Under the pieces are notes generated by a model. It was given only the letters and a program-made list of their open reading frames with translations. It was not told where the DNA came from and ran no database searches. A stretch of DNA of 64,000 bases from Fibrivirga algicola (lineage in GTDB: Bacteria > Bacteroidota > Bacteroidia > Cytophagales > Spirosomataceae). Position 1 is the first letter of the stretch. Every line of letters starts with the position of its first letter. The stretch is taken from contig NZ_WAEL01000006.1 in NCBI RefSeq assembly GCF_011742925.1, forward strand, positions 372,001 through 436,000, in the 5' to 3' direction. Position numbers and translations under genes: made by a program. Positions 45,184-53,604 of the stretch are shown piece after piece.

Positions 45184-45215
45184 TTGAGCTAACCAAGCTC
45201 CCAAAGCGCCGGATT
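45162..45215. repeat. REP-like hairpin at the 3' end of arsN2
   Basis: Arms ACCGAAACT and AGTTTCGGT enclose GG (45162-45181), and a partner region CCAAGCTCCCAAAGCGCCGG follows. The hairpin matches the one at 15911-15930 with paired changes in both arms. Confidence 0.5.
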
Positions 45216-45228
45216 TAGCACTATTAGT

Positions 45229-45651
45229 ATGAAACGAATCGTAGTACTTTGCACAGGTAACTCAACCCGCAGCCAGATGGCGCACGGCTATCTGCAATTG
45301 TTCGCTGGCAATAAAGCGGAGGTTCTCAGCGCTGGCGTTGAAACGCACGGCCTAAATCCGCGTGCGGTGAAAACAATGGCCGACGATGGCGTCGACATTA
45401 GCCACCACACCTCGAACCACGTGGATGAATACGCCCACCTGCCTATTGACTATGTCATTACGGTCTGTGACAGTGCGGCTGAGCGTTGCCCGGTCTGGAT
45501 CGGCAAAACCAACCGGCTGCATCACAATTTTGAAGACCCATCGAAAGTGACTGGCCCAGATGAGGAAAGCGTGATGGCCAACTACGCTCGTATCCGGGAC
45601 CAGATCAAGGCATTTGCGCAGGACTTTATTCAGGCGAATATTGCTGTCTGA
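45229..45651 (+). CDS. arsC: Arsenate reductase, low-molecular-weight phosphatase type
   Basis: The protein has 140 residues. The P-loop is CTGNSTRSQ with the catalytic Cys at residue 8. The second and third redox cysteines are 80 and 87 in CDSAAERC, and DPSKVTGPDEE gives the general acid loop. This is the thioredoxin-coupled family of the S. aureus pI258 type. It would reduce arsenate to arsenite for methylation by ArsM. No arsenite exporter is adjacent. It ends 13 bases before the deformylase gene. Confidence 0.93.
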   Translation: MKRIVVLCTGNSTRSQMAHGYLQLFAGNKAEVLSAGVETHGLNPRAVKTMADDGVDISHHTSNHVDEYAHLPIDYVITVCDSAAERCPVWIGKTNRLHHNFEDPSKVTGPDEESVMANYARIRDQIKAFAQDFIQANIAV

Positions 45652-45664
45652 AACCTGCTGCCTG

Positions 45665-46168
45665 ATGAAAACACTATCCGATCTGTTGCTGCTGGGCGAC
45701 CCGCGTCTGTATGAAATCTGTGAACCTGTTCGTCCCGACGAGCAGCCGCTGATAGCCGGATGGGTAGCCGATTTACATAATGTGATGCAGGAGGTACGTA
45801 CCCGCTACGGGTTTGGCCGAGCCATTGCAGCACCGCAACTCGGCATTATGAAGCGGCTGATTTACATGAATATAGCGCCTCCTGCCGGACGTGGCCCGGT
45901 CGTATTCGTGAATCCCACGCTGACCAACTTGAGCGATGAGCAGTTTGAACTGTGGGACGACTGCATGAGTTTCCCTAATTTGCTGGTGCGCGTCAGTCGC
46001 CACAAATCGCTGACGATCAACTACCTCGATGAACATTTCGTACCGCGGCAGTGGCACCTGACAGACGACCTGTCTGAACTGCTGCAACACGAATATGACC
46101 ACCTCGATGGGGTGCTTTGCACCATGCGTGCACTAGACGATAAAGCATTTCAGTATCGGGTGCTTTAA
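45665..46168 (+). CDS. Peptide deformylase (divergent motif 2)
   Basis: The protein has 167 residues, started at the ATG at 45665. Motif 1 is GRAIAAPQLG (instead of GxGLAAPQ), motif 2 is WDDCMSFPN (instead of EGCLS) with the metal Cys, and motif 3 is LQHEYDHLDG with the two histidines and catalytic Glu. All metal ligands are present, so deformylase activity is likely, but the altered motif 1 and 2 suggest a paralogue, not the main def gene. It follows arsC by 13 bases and may be co-transcribed with the ars genes. Confidence 0.82.
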   Translation: MKTLSDLLLLGDPRLYEICEPVRPDEQPLIAGWVADLHNVMQEVRTRYGFGRAIAAPQLGIMKRLIYMNIAPPAGRGPVVFVNPTLTNLSDEQFELWDDCMSFPNLLVRVSRHKSLTINYLDEHFVPRQWHLTDDLSELLQHEYDHLDGVLCTMRALDDKAFQYRVL

Positions 46169-46183
46169 AAAGAATTTCAAGTG

Positions 46184-46229
46184 TCAGGTGCTTCGCTGAG
46201 CAGCAATAGGGGATGGGCGAAGCACCTGA
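46184..46229. repeat. Imperfect inverted repeat downstream of the deformylase gene
   Basis: Perfect 13-base arms TCAGGTGCTTCGC and GCGAAGCACCTGA enclose 20 bases; outer stretches also pair weakly. It has no T-run and could be a REP-like repeat or a weak terminator. Confidence 0.45.
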
Positions 46230-46288
46230 TACCTGAAACTCGAAACTAGTATATGACGTTAACCTCAAAACGTTAAAACGTACCTGAT

Positions 46289-46891
46289 ATGCAAGCTGCC
46301 CTGCGTCCGCCGGTGTCTATATATACGGAGCAAAGCCCGAACCCCAACTCAATGAAGTTCGTGTTGAATCGCGAACTCGTTCCCGATGGCCTTTCGTTCG
46401 ATTATGCCGAACCCTCGGAAGCCCTGAAGGAAGGTAAAAACTCACCCCTGGCTGTAGCCCTTTTCGGTATCGACGGGGTACGTCGGGTCTTCATCGCGGG
46501 CAATTTTGTCACGCTGACCAAAGATGAAGATATTGACTGGGGCGAAATCATGTTCGAAGTGAAGGTCTTCCTGAAAGATTACTTTGAAGCCGATAAGCCC
46601 GTGTTCGTGAAGCGGACGATCGATCTGAACAGCACCCGTCTGGAGGCTGACTCCGAAACCGTTCAGCAGATTAAAGCTGCCCTGGATCAATACGTCCGTC
46701 CGGCGGTGGAATCAGATGGCGGAGCGATCAACTTCCACGCTTTCGATGAAGAGACTGGTACGGTGAAAGTGCTCCTGCAAGGATCGTGCAGCGGTTGCCC
46801 CTCATCGACATTGACCCTGAAAGCAGGCATCGAAAACCTGCTGACCCGCCTGGTTCCCGGCGTAAAAACCGTAGAAGCCGAAGGCGTATAA
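46289..46891 (+). CDS. NifU-family iron-sulfur scaffold protein (Nfu type)
   Basis: The protein has 200 residues. The N-terminal Nfu domain has IYTEQSPNPNSMKFVLN, VKRTI... and the C-terminal NifU domain has PAVESDGGAINFHAF and the cluster-binding CSGC (GSCSGCPSSTLTL). It would assemble or carry Fe-S clusters. It stands alone here, followed by a terminator at 47010. The two-domain layout is typical for Bacteroidetes. Confidence 0.93.
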   Translation: MQAALRPPVSIYTEQSPNPNSMKFVLNRELVPDGLSFDYAEPSEALKEGKNSPLAVALFGIDGVRRVFIAGNFVTLTKDEDIDWGEIMFEVKVFLKDYFEADKPVFVKRTIDLNSTRLEADSETVQQIKAALDQYVRPAVESDGGAINFHAFDEETGTVKVLLQGSCSGCPSSTLTLKAGIENLLTRLVPGVKTVEAEGV

Positions 46892-47009
46892 GAGTAAATT
46901 TTCCGTTTGGGGTTTGCCGTTCCAGTGTTGACAGCCCGGTTTACTGTGTAGCAACGCCCGGCAGGCCCCAAACTCAATTAGCCTCCATTGAATCAGAATT
47001 ACCCCCCTC

Positions 47010-47040
47010 GCCAATGCCTTTAAGAAGCATTGGCGTTTTT
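47010..47040 (+). terminator. Intrinsic terminator after nifU
   Basis: Arms GCCAATGC and GCATTGGC around nine bases, followed by GTTTTTATTT. Confidence 0.8.
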
Positions 47041-47109
47041 ATTTGTAGTCACTATCGTGACATCAACACGACACGCAACGTCGGAAATTGACTTAATATC
47101 TCAGCACCA

Positions 47110-48558
47110 TTGACTATTCACACTGCATTACCTCGTTTATGGCTCGGTTTTCTTGGCCTGCTTCCTGTTGCCGCGTCGGCCCAAAACTTACTGGGTCTGA
47201 CAACCAGTTCGAATGGGGGAATTCACCGGGCATACCAAAATCCGGCCTGGTTAGCCGACTCACCGCACCGGTTCTATGTGAGTCTGGGGGCTGTGAATAT
47301 CCACGCCAATAATAATTTTGTTCGTTATAAGGCCCCGTTCTCATTGCTCCGGCTGGTAACGGGCCAGGTGCCAAATCAGTACCGTCAGCCAAATGGCGGC
47401 GTTCAGTTCAAGACAGAGTACACAGAAGAGATTCAGGACGGGAAGCCCAAGAACGGCACCGTTTGGGGTGAGTTTCGGGGGCCGGCCCTGCAGGTGGCTG
47501 TAGGTGAGCGTACGGTAATCGGGCTGTCGTCGCGGCTGCGCGCCAGCGGGCAGGTGTGGGGCGCATCGGAGCAGTTACTGTCGGCATTGCGGGCCAGCCT
47601 GAGCAGCGATGTCTTGTACAGCATTCCAACTCGTAACAACGCGTTTAGTACGAATACCAACACTTATGCCGAAGTGGCGGCTACGCTGGGCCATACTCTG
47701 TTTGATGAAGATGGTATGAGCCTGATGGTGGGTGTGACGGCAAAGTATCTGGTTGGTTTTACGTCGGGGTACTTTGTCAATCAGGGCCTTAGCTACGAAA
47801 TTTTGCCCGATCCGCTTATCAAAAGCCGGGGGTACATGAACGTAAAAGAGATCGTCGGGGAGTTCGGCTACACGTCGTACCTGCAAAATCAGAACCTGTC
47901 GTTGCGTTCGCTCGTCAATGGCAATCCGCCGGGCCGAGGCGTTGGCTTCGATCTTGGCCTGGCCTATCGCATGCAGCCCGACCCTGAGGGAGCTACGCTG
48001 AAAGCAGGAATAGCCCTGACAGACATTGGCTCCATTCGGTACACCGGCGATGCCTACAACATCAATCAAACGAACCTGCGGTTTGTCAGCGAAGACTTCG
48101 ACGAAGTTCGTAACAGTGAACAGGTGATCAACGTCATTCGGCAGAAGCTGAAAGTAAACCCTGCCAGCAACTTGAGATCGTTCGCCAGCGGATTGCCAAC
48201 CTCACTGAATCTCAACGTCGACTACGAGCGGCCGGGTGGCTTAGGGCTACAGGTTGCGTACTGGCAGGATATGCGTGGGAATGATGCTGTTGCGATGCAT
48301 CAGCCGTCAGTGGTGGCGGTGGTACCGCGTTTTGATAGCCGCTGGGCGGGTGCTTCGCTTCCGATCTCATACGTCAATGGTGCCGCCCAGGTGGGACTTT
48401 CACTACGGGCTGGCCCCTTCTGGGCTGGTTCCGACAACGTATTTGGTCTGTTAGGGACGAGCAATAACGGAATCTCTCCGCGTGGCGTCGATGTGTATTT
48501 CGGCATGGCGATGGGCTTTGGCTCGCGAACAGGGTCAGATAACGGCAACGACTACTGA
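47110..48558 (+). CDS. Outer membrane DUF5723 protein
   Basis: The protein has 482 residues. No ATG is in frame between the upstream stop and the signal peptide, so TTG at 47110 is the likely start (MTIHTALPRLWLGFLGLLPVAASAQ). The family is recognised from LLGLTTSSNGGIHRAYQNPAWLADSP and the conserved beta strands that follow. It is probably an outer-membrane barrel in the FadL/PorV-like fold. It may serve the type IX secretion pathway or lipid transport, but this is not shown. Confidence 0.8.
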   Translation: MTIHTALPRLWLGFLGLLPVAASAQNLLGLTTSSNGGIHRAYQNPAWLADSPHRFYVSLGAVNIHANNNFVRYKAPFSLLRLVTGQVPNQYRQPNGGVQFKTEYTEEIQDGKPKNGTVWGEFRGPALQVAVGERTVIGLSSRLRASGQVWGASEQLLSALRASLSSDVLYSIPTRNNAFSTNTNTYAEVAATLGHTLFDEDGMSLMVGVTAKYLVGFTSGYFVNQGLSYEILPDPLIKSRGYMNVKEIVGEFGYTSYLQNQNLSLRSLVNGNPPGRGVGFDLGLAYRMQPDPEGATLKAGIALTDIGSIRYTGDAYNINQTNLRFVSEDFDEVRNSEQVINVIRQKLKVNPASNLRSFASGLPTSLNLNVDYERPGGLGLQVAYWQDMRGNDAVAMHQPSVVAVVPRFDSRWAGASLPISYVNGAAQVGLSLRAGPFWAGSDNVFGLLGTSNNGISPRGVDVYFGMAMGFGSRTGSDNGNDY

Positions 48559-48564
48559 GTTTGG

Positions 48565-48595
48565 TTGTAGGTCAGTGGCAATCTGCCTATTTTTG
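48565..48595 (+). promoter_or_regulatory. Putative Bacteroidetes-type promoter of aspS
   Basis: A GTTG -33 element (TTG at 48565-48567) is 20 bases upstream of TATTTTTG (48588-48595), matching TAnnTTTG. Transcription would start near 48602, about 60 bases before the aspS ATG. Confidence 0.5.
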
Positions 48596-48664
48596 CGCCC
48601 AAATAGAGAAGCAAGCGTTAGGAGGTAAGACTTATTTACCAATGCTTACTTCTTAACTCTTTCT

Positions 48665-50416
48665 ATGTTAAGAACACATACCTGTGGCGAACTGCGTTCG
48701 TCGGATATCAATAAAACGGTGACCCTAAGCGGCTGGGTACAAACCATTCGCGACAAAGGCGGCGTTCTCTGGATCGACCTTCGGGATCGGTATGGTATTA
48801 CGCAGATCATTCTGGAGGAAGGTGTTACAGCCGCCGATCTGTTTAAAATCGCCCGTACGCTGGGGCGCGAATTTGTGGTGCAGGCTACCGGAACGGTTAG
48901 CGAGCGGCAGTCGAAAAACCCGAATATTCCAACCGGCGACATCGAGGTACGTCCCACCACGTTGACGGTGCTGAACCCCGCCAAGCTGCCCCCCTTCCTG
49001 ATCGAAGACGATACCGATGGGGGCGACGACCTGCGCCTGCGTTATCGGTATCTCGATCTGCGCCGTAATCCGGTGCGTCGTAACCTCGAACTGCGCCATC
49101 AGGTGGCCCGCCGTACCCGCGAATACATGGACGGTCAGAACTTCATTGAGGTAGAAACGCCGGTACTGATCAAGTCAACGCCTGAGGGTGCCCGTGATTT
49201 CGTGGTGCCAAGCCGCATGAACCCCGGTGAGTTCTACGCCTTGCCCCAATCGCCACAGACGTTCAAGCAGCTGCTGATGGTCTCGGGTTTCGACCGGTAC
49301 TACCAGATCGTGAAGTGTTTTCGTGACGAAGACCTGCGCGCCGACCGGCAGCCTGAGTTCACGCAGATCGACTGCGAAATGTCGTTTGTCGAGCAGGAAG
49401 ACATCCTGAATATGTTCGAGGGGCTGACCCGTCACCTATTCAAAACGGTGAAGAACATTGACCTCGCCGAAGTCCCCCGGATGACCTACGCTGATGCGAT
49501 GCGTCTGTATGGTTCTGACAAGCCGGATATTCGGTTCGGCATGCAGTTCGTGGAGCTGACCGAGCAGGTACAGGGAAAAGGCTTCCCCGTGTTCGACAGC
49601 GCCGAACTGGTTGTGGGCATCTGCGCCACGGGTGCGGCTACGTTCACGCGCAAGCAGCTCGATGAACTGACCGAATGGGTAAAACGACCACAGATTGGCG
49701 CTAAAGGCCTGATCTACGCCCGCGTCGGCGAAGACGGCAGCGTGAAATCATCGGTCGATAAATTCTATTCAGACGACGAGCGGAAAGCCTGGGCAACCGC
49801 CTTTGATGCCAAACCGGGCGACCTGCTGCTGGTTGTGGCGGGCGAAGCCAACAAGGCGCGTAAGCAATTGAACGAGCTACGGCTTGAGATGGGCACGCGC
49901 CTCGGCCTGCGTAACCCCGATGATTATAAGGTGCTGTGGGTACTCGATTTCCCGCTGCTCGAATACGGCGAAGAAGAAGCCCGCTGGTTTGCCATGCACC
50001 ACCCCTTCACCTCGCCCAAGCCCGAAGACATTCCGCTGCTCGACACCGATCCGGGTGCCGTGCGGGCAAATGCTTATGATTTGGTGATCAACGGTACCGA
50101 AGTAGGCGGGGGCTCGATCCGTATTTTTAACCGGGAGTTACAGGCGCGGATGTTCAGCCTGCTTGGTTTCTCGGACGAGGAGGCGAAAAACCAGTTCGGC
50201 TTCCTGATGGATGCGTTTGAGTTTGGTGCGCCGCCACACGGTGGTATCGCTTTCGGTTTCGACCGGCTTTGCTCGCTCTTCGGCGGCGTCGATAGCATCC
50301 GCGACTTCATCGCCTTCCCGAAAAACAACTCTGGTCGCGACGTCATGATCGATTCGCCATCAGTCATTTCCGACAAGCAACTTGATGAGCTGAAGATCAA
50401 GACAACGGTAGCGTGA
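48665..50416 (+). CDS. aspS: Aspartyl-tRNA synthetase
   Basis: The protein has 583 residues. The OB-fold anticodon domain ([23 protein letters not shown]) is followed by the class II core: motif 2 with [23 protein letters not shown], the bacterial insertion domain, and motif 3 [15 protein letters not shown]. It charges tRNA-Asp. It stands in its own transcription unit with a promoter-like element in front and a hairpin behind. The function is secure. Confidence 0.98.
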   Translation: MLRTHTCGELRSSDINKTVTLSGWVQTIRDKGGVLWIDLRDRYGITQIILEEGVTAADLFKIARTLGREFVVQATGTVSERQSKNPNIPTGDIEVRPTTLTVLNPAKLPPFLIEDDTDGGDDLRLRYRYLDLRRNPVRRNLELRHQVARRTREYMDGQNFIEVETPVLIKSTPEGARDFVVPSRMNPGEFYALPQSPQTFKQLLMVSGFDRYYQIVKCFRDEDLRADRQPEFTQIDCEMSFVEQEDILNMFEGLTRHLFKTVKNIDLAEVPRMTYADAMRLYGSDKPDIRFGMQFVELTEQVQGKGFPVFDSAELVVGICATGAATFTRKQLDELTEWVKRPQIGAKGLIYARVGEDGSVKSSVDKFYSDDERKAWATAFDAKPGDLLLVVAGEANKARKQLNELRLEMGTRLGLRNPDDYKVLWVLDFPLLEYGEEEARWFAMHHPFTSPKPEDIPLLDTDPGAVRANAYDLVINGTEVGGGSIRIFNRELQARMFSLLGFSDEEAKNQFGFLMDAFEFGAPPHGGIAFGFDRLCSLFGGVDSIRDFIAFPKNNSGRDVMIDSPSVISDKQLDELKIKTTVA

Positions 50417-50430
50417 TTAATTAGTTATTG

Positions 50431-50477
50431 AAATTGCTGACGTGAGTCTCTTAGAAGGGCTTCGCGTCAGCAATTTT
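50431..50477. terminator. Hairpin between aspS and the membrane protein gene
   Basis: 12-base arms AAATTGCTGACG and CGTCAGCAATTT, 22 bases apart, lie between convergent genes and have T-rich ends in both directions. It probably terminates both. Confidence 0.65.
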
Positions 50478-50483
50478 CATTAT

Positions 50484-51158
50484 CTATACCGCTAGCCGTT
50501 TGCGGTACACAAACGCGAGCATGTTCATACCCGCCCATTCGTGAATGACAACCAGCGTCATTACCAGCGCACATGAAGCGGGGTGAGTTTCGGCGAAGTG
50601 ACGAACGGGTAGAAAAACGCAGAGGTAGCCGACAAAAGCAGTTGACTGCACCATCGTGTACGTGGGTGCTGCCCACGAATGCAGCGATAACGTGCCTGCG
50701 CGAAGCTGTCGAAAATGCAGCACAAAGGCATAAATGAAAATCCCAACAAAGACGCACATCATACCGAGGAACACTACGTCGCTAAGATGGTAAATGTGTT
50801 CACTGACCCACTTGAACGGGAACGTGCGGACGAGGCCGTAGCAAACCGCCCAAACCAGCAGCGTGTAACCCAAACCCGGTAGCTGGAACGCTTTTTTGAC
50901 CGAATTGCGGTAGACGCGGGAATTGGTCTGCGCCTGCGTTTGCTGGTAATTTTCCTCCATGTTCAACAATCCTTTGCGCCCGCCGAATGAGCGGTGGACA
51001 TCCAGCAAAGCCAGGTTGAACGGTATGCCTTGAATCAGTTTATCTGAAATCGCATCGACGTAGTGATCCGTCAACTCGGCAATGAGGTCGTTGTTGAGCA
51101 GCCAGTTATCACTGCGCAGGTGCTTGTCAATAAGCGTGAGTTGGGCAGGCGTGAGCAT
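50484..51158 (-). CDS. Membrane protein paired with PadR (paralogue 2)
   Basis: The protein has 224 residues. The N-terminal helical part LTLIDKHLRSDNWLLNNDLIAELTDHYVDAISD...SFGGRKGLLNMEENY is nearly the same as in the gene upstream (51204-51890). About four membrane helices follow. The N-terminal part resembles prefix domains that occur in membrane proteins encoded next to PadR regulators. The function is unknown; it is the last gene of the padR unit. A 45-base spacer before it keeps a remnant of the padR 3' end. Confidence 0.7.
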   Translation of the reverse strand: MLTPAQLTLIDKHLRSDNWLLNNDLIAELTDHYVDAISDKLIQGIPFNLALLDVHRSFGGRKGLLNMEENYQQTQAQTNSRVYRNSVKKAFQLPGLGYTLLVWAVCYGLVRTFPFKWVSEHIYHLSDVVFLGMMCVFVGIFIYAFVLHFRQLRAGTLSLHSWAAPTYTMVQSTAFVGYLCVFLPVRHFAETHPASCALVMTLVVIHEWAGMNMLAFVYRKRLAV

Positions 51159-51203
51159 GATTGGAAAGCAGGTGTAGGCGTTGGAAAAACAGATGCGAAG
51201 AGC

Positions 51204-51890
51204 CTAAGCTACGGCGGTTGGCCGTTTCAATCGATGAATCTTGAGCATGCGAATCCAAGCCCAGTTATGAACGAAAAGCAGCGTCATGAGCAAGGCAACA
51301 ATACCCGCATTGCCTTCTGCGAATTCATGTATTGGCGGCAGCACCAGAAAAATAAGTATCAATGTAATCGATTGTAGGAGCGACCAGGCGGGCGGGGGCG
51401 ATGCCGGGCTCAACCTGAGCGTACCTTTCTGAAGTTTAAACTGAATTTGCATCCTGGAGGCTGTAAAAAGCCCGCTTAGACCGCCCGTGAATAACCATCC
51501 CCAGCCATTGAGCCTGAGAGCGTCAATTGGCTGATAGATCCAGTCGATATTGAGGAGTTGGACAACTAGCGAACATCCGGCGAGAATAAGTAAAGTGTAG
51601 CCAACAACTGGCCTGCGAAAGGCGTTCAGGAAAGCATTCCTGTATAGATGAAACCGCGCATGGGGCCGCATTTTCAGGTAGTTTTCCTCCATTGTCAGCA
51701 ATCCAATGCGGCCACCGAACGAATGGCATACCTCCTCAAGCGCCAACTCAAACGGTACACCTTCAGCCAACTTATCTGAAAGGGCATCGGCATAATGATC
51801 AGTTAGCTCGGCGATGAGGTCGTCGTTACGCAGCCAGTTTTCCCTGCGCAGGTGCTGATCAATAAGCGTGAGTTGGACAGGCGCGAGCAT
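51204..51890 (-). CDS. Membrane protein paired with PadR (paralogue 1)
   Basis: The protein has 228 residues. It shares the N-terminal sequence VQLTLIDQHLRRENWLRNDDLIAELTDHYADALSD...SFGGRIGLLTMEENY with its neighbour and has about four membrane helices after it. Its ATG is 2 bases after the padR stop, so translation is probably coupled. The two copies arose by tandem duplication. In other bacteria such PadR-linked proteins control envelope stress or multidrug responses; here no target is known. Confidence 0.72.
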   Translation of the reverse strand: MLAPVQLTLIDQHLRRENWLRNDDLIAELTDHYADALSDKLAEGVPFELALEEVCHSFGGRIGLLTMEENYLKMRPHARFHLYRNAFLNAFRRPVVGYTLLILAGCSLVVQLLNIDWIYQPIDALRLNGWGWLFTGGLSGLFTASRMQIQFKLQKGTLRLSPASPPPAWSLLQSITLILIFLVLPPIHEFAEGNAGIVALLMTLLFVHNWAWIRMLKIHRLKRPTAVA

Positions 51891-51892
51891 GG

Positions 51893-52252
51893 TCAGAAAG
51901 CAGGTGTAGGCGTTGACGATACAGGCGAAAGAATGGTTTGCAGATTCTGCATAAACGCCATCAACTCATCGACCCGGCTAACGGCTTCATTTTTTCCGCT
52001 TTTGGTCAGCGAGTAATATTTTCGCGCCCGGCCGTCGACTACTTCGGTTTCGGTTGTGAGCAAGCCCTCGGCTTCGAGTTTATGCAGTGCCGGATACAGC
52101 GCGCCCTCGGTAATAGCCACGCCGCCCGCCGTGAGGGCTTTTACCTGCTGCGTGATCTCATAGCCGTACATCCGCTCGCGGGTTTCGAGCAGTTTCAGGA
52201 TAATCACCGACAGGCTTCCCTTCAATAACGGTTGATTCACTTTGTCATTCAT
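51893..52252 (-). CDS. PadR family transcriptional regulator
   Basis: The protein has 119 residues, started at the ATG at 52252 (MNDKVNQPLLKGSLS); an upstream ATG lies inside the preceding terminator. The winged-helix is LSVIILKLLETRERMYGYEITQQV, followed by GVAITEGALYPALHKLEAEGLL and the wing GRARKYYSLTKSGKNE. It is of the short PadR-s2 type with a C-terminal dimer helix. It would repress its own unit with the two membrane proteins. Confidence 0.92.
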   Translation of the reverse strand: MNDKVNQPLLKGSLSVIILKLLETRERMYGYEITQQVKALTAGGVAITEGALYPALHKLEAEGLLTTETEVVDGRARKYYSLTKSGKNEAVSRVDELMAFMQNLQTILSPVSSTPTPAF

Positions 52253-52264
52253 GACCCAAAAGTG

Positions 52265-52309
52265 CATAAAAAAAGCATACCTACAAGTTATAGGTATGCT
52301 TTTTTTATG
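52265..52309. terminator. Terminator between greA-like gene and padR
   Basis: Perfect 18-base arms (CATAAAAAAAGCATACCT and its complement) around 9 bases give T-runs in both directions. It follows the GreA-like gene by 14 bases on the minus strand and blocks read-through into padR. Confidence 0.85.
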
Positions 52310-52323
52310 GGTATGAAAGATTA

Positions 52324-52767
52324 TCAGTCCAGTGCCTCGATAACGTACTGTATGTTGTTGAAAACAGCCGTGTCACCAACGTGTTTGCCGCGCAATGCCG
52401 CACCGATGGGGGAGGCCGCCGACACCGCCATGTAGTCGTCGCCTGCTACCGAAATCCGCCCGGCGCTGATGCTGATAAAGAACGTACCCCGACCGGTTTT
52501 TACGAGGCTGCCCGCCCGTACCAGCGTTGCCGGGGCCAGATCGATATGCTCGAGTTCCTGCTTCATTCGCTGGGCATCGGCCAGGAGTTGGGCGTGGCGG
52601 TCGCGTTCCAGTTGCGCCATGGCGCGGCCCGTTTCGTACTTGTCGCCTGCCGAGCTTTTCGACTCCGAATTGGCCGATTCCTGCGCCGCCCGCATCGCTT
52701 CCGTTGCCGTGTCGATGCGCTGCTGTACGTAAGCAAGGCACTGGTTGTAAATAGATTGTTTAAGCAT
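52324..52767 (-). CDS. GreA/GreB-family transcription factor
   Basis: The protein has 147 residues. The N-terminal coiled coil contains SSAGDKYETGRAMAQLERD, the pattern found in Bacteroidetes GreA-like proteins, and the C-terminal FKBP-like domain contains AASPIGAALRGKHVGDTAVF. It is close to the usual 158-residue Gre length. It may act on stalled RNA polymerase, but the acidic tip residues of the coiled coil are not clear, so cleavage activity is uncertain. Confidence 0.82.
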   Translation of the reverse strand: MLKQSIYNQCLAYVQQRIDTATEAMRAAQESANSESKSSAGDKYETGRAMAQLERDRHAQLLADAQRMKQELEHIDLAPATLVRAGSLVKTGRGTFFISISAGRISVAGDDYMAVSAASPIGAALRGKHVGDTAVFNNIQYVIEALD

Positions 52768-52859
52768 GACTTTTCATAGGTCAGTAAGCAAAAAAGCAAC
52801 GTACCTAATTGCGGAAAAGTGACTTTCCGTAACCGGGTACGTTGCCAAACGGGTACTGC

Positions 52860-53513
52860 TTATTTCAACACGGGGGCGATTACACCCTTCCAGATTTCGT
52901 ACCCCTGGGGTGTCATGTGCAGGCTATCGGCTTTGAATAACTCGGGGCGGGGCTGCCCGTTGGCACCAAGCATCGGCGTGTACACATCCGCGAAAGACGT
53001 GTTCCGCTGACCGCTCAGATACTGTTTAATCATTCGGTTAGTCTCAGCCTGTATCGGCATAAATTGCTTACGTGCCGGGCTGGGTTTCACGGAGATGTAG
53101 GTGATCGTGGCATTCGGCAATTGCTTGCGGACCAACGCGAAGAAAGTCAGAAACTGGCTGTATACATCGCGCGCCGTCCGGTTGTTCTGACCAATGTCAT
53201 TATCGCCCGCGTAAAGCACAACTTGCTTTGGGTTGTATGGCAGAACGACGCGTGGTATATAGCGAATGACATCGCTGAGGGTAGATCCGCCAAAGCCGCG
53301 CTGGATGATCGGCTTACCGGGAAAGGCTTCCTTAAGGCCTTCCCAAAGGCGGATTGACGAGCTGCCAACGAATAAAATGCCGTTGGCTGGTGGGGGCGTG
53401 GCTTTATCCTGGGTTTCGAAGGCAACAATCTCACTCTCGAAACTGGTTTGGGCCAGCGTTGGTAAGGACAGCGTCGTTAGCAGAATAGCCAGCGACAGGA
53501 AGGCGTTTTTCAT
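52860..53513 (-). CDS. Secreted SGNH/GDSL-type esterase or lipase
   Basis: The protein has 217 residues with a signal peptide (MKNAFLSLAILLTTLSLPTLAQ). Catalytic blocks are ILFVGSSSIRLWE (Ser, block I), the Gly in RGFGGSTLSD, Asn in YAGDNDIGQN, and Asp/His in DSLHMTPQGY. It would hydrolyse ester bonds of carbohydrate acetates or lipids in the periplasm. It has no clear operon partner. Confidence 0.92.
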   Translation of the reverse strand: MKNAFLSLAILLTTLSLPTLAQTSFESEIVAFETQDKATPPPANGILFVGSSSIRLWEGLKEAFPGKPIIQRGFGGSTLSDVIRYIPRVVLPYNPKQVVLYAGDNDIGQNNRTARDVYSQFLTFFALVRKQLPNATITYISVKPSPARKQFMPIQAETNRMIKQYLSGQRNTSFADVYTPMLGANGQPRPELFKADSLHMTPQGYEIWKGVIAPVLK

Positions 53514-53604
53514 AAGTGAATCAACTGGTTTAATTTATTCGTAGTGATGTTGCGGTTGTATGTATCAAATACTCCCTACTATGACTGATTACACACCAAA
53601 ACGT

